Shown: positions 63,161 to 64,000 of the stretch, piece by piece
Layout of the letters: every line of letters begins with the position of its first letter
Position numbering within the stretch: the first letter of the stretch is position 1
Assembly: GCF_947623445.1 (NCBI RefSeq)
Contig: NC_135246.1
Location: 8,601,856-8,665,855 of the forward strand
Direction: 5' to 3'
DNA: 64,000 nt
Source of the DNA: Clavelina lepadiformis
Taxonomy: Eukaryota > Chordata > Ascidiacea > Aplousobranchia > Clavelinidae
Made by a program: the position numbers and the translations under genes
The notes under the pieces: model-generated
Told to the model about the DNA's origin: nothing
Databases searched by the model: none
What the model saw: only the letters and a program-made list of their open reading frames with translations

Positions 63161-64000
63161 ATCCCGGATACAATGCATTTAGAATTTTAGATAGAAGAAG
63201 ATATGTTTCTTGATATAATTAATTGTGTCAAATGATGAGAGTTTTGGGCTAATGGGCTCCAGAAATATGAGATCCATCTGTAATTATATGCTACTATAAT
63301 ATATTGTAGGCTACTCTTTATTATAATTTATATATAAAAGTTTTTAAAATTTCAAACTTTTGTGATTTGAAGTAACACTTTCACAGACAGTTTGGTCGCT
63401 TAAATCACTAAGATACCAAAGCAAGAGAGTAAGAGGTATAGACGGAAGCGAAAAGAGAAAGCTGTTGACCTCAGTTTTGACGGATACTTTATCTTAAAGA
63501 CAATCTTTGCCGTTATGTGGCCTCTATTTCCTATCTACAATCGACTTCAATCCTTAAAGCAGTAAAGGTTAAATTGGGTGAGATCCTGCAAGTGAAATCT
63601 TCGAAAAGGTCAGGTTCGTCCTAGCCAGGAAAAGGCCTGACTGCAATTCAGAATAAGCGGCATTGTCGATGTCGGATAATGTATCAGCAAAACTTTGCCA
63701 CGCCAAAGTGGCAACACCGACCCTAAACCACAAAATAAGTATACCGCGGCAAGTGCAACGTAAATAGAGTTGACTCAAAAATATCATCTTACTCAACTGT
63801 TAAAAACCTTTTAAATTTAGATGACTGCGACGCGTGAAAGAGCGCTTAAAATCATTGTGCTTCAATATGATCAGTGAACCTGTAACAAATGGTCTTAAAA
63901 TTAATTAATTTGTCACTAGCACATAAAGTTAGTTGATAACGTGGATTTATTTTGTTTTCTTTTTTTTGTCAAATTAAAAATTAGCTTAGTAAACGAAAGT

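Larger units (their letters stand above)
59490..64000. other. VGLL upstream region and window end; no gene recognised
   Basis: Should contain the VGLL promoter. A pyrimidine tract rich in TCTTATCTTTTC lies at 59695-59740. A short tandem duplication, ATATATGAACCCCT, occurs twice at about 60024-60053. No coding exon, conserved RNA or transposon terminus could be supported out to 64000, apart from a weak tRNA-like SINE signal near 63.1 kb. Confidence 0.45.

Noticed and set aside
63569..63796. 75-codon minus-strand frame near the window end
   Set aside because: No motif, no splice support, and composition like the neighbouring intergenic DNA.

Overview
The window is nuclear DNA from an animal. 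Genes are split by GT-AG introns (plus two probable GC-AG introns), intergenic DNA is AT-rich, and several classes of eukaryotic DNA transposon and Ty3/gypsy-type retroelement are present. The recognisable genes are metazoan: adenosine kinase, an AMSH/STAMBP deubiquitinase, ENKD1, EMC8/9 and a vestigial-like (VGLL2/3-type) cofactor. The VGLL motif set (start MSCLDV, TDU domain, PASFWNS) is animal-specific. Divergent but intact orthologues, short phase-conserved exons and a mixed marine-type transposon load suggest an invertebrate deuterostome. A tunicate is my best guess, but the sequence does not prove it.

Layout. 1-2.4 kb: decayed hAT transposase (-). 4.1-8.4 kb: ADK (+, 10 exons), with two opposed mariner fragments in intron 4 and a hAT MITE in intron 8. 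8.6-15.7 kb: AMSH/STAMBP (-, at least 11 coding exons), tail-to-tail with ADK; one intron carries a short-LTR gypsy relic that itself received a hAT MITE. 15.7-20.5 kb: no recognised gene. 20.5-25.1 kb: a 4.5-kb element with inverted ends and flanking AT dinucleotides that carries a spliced DUF4806-type gene and a nested hAT element. 25-28 kb: BED-finger hAT relic and a pogo/Tigger-type MITE. 28.1-43.4 kb: ENKD1 (+, 8 exons). Its introns hold a 2.1-kb element with GGAGCC-rich ends and an unplaced transposase-like ORF, two hAT MITEs, a foldback element and a 230-codon exon-like ORF that could be an alternative terminal exon. 45.3-45.9 kb: intronless EMC8/9 (-). 48-50.5 kb: 5'-truncated Ty3/gypsy element with one LTR. 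54.2-55.7 kb: four-exon gene for a secreted, probably GPI-anchored basic protein that I do not recognise (+). 57.0-59.5 kb: VGLL (-, three exons). 59.5-64 kb: no gene recognised.

The host genes do not form a pathway. They are unrelated housekeeping genes (purine salvage, endosomal deubiquitination, ER membrane insertion), a microtubule/cilium protein, a developmental cofactor and one orphan surface protein. The richest novelty lies in the mobile DNA, in the repeated N-terminal modules and possible alternative end of ENKD1, and in the orphan GPI protein. Exon boundaries were set by hand from splice motifs, reading phase and remembered family sequences; no alignment or transcript evidence was available.
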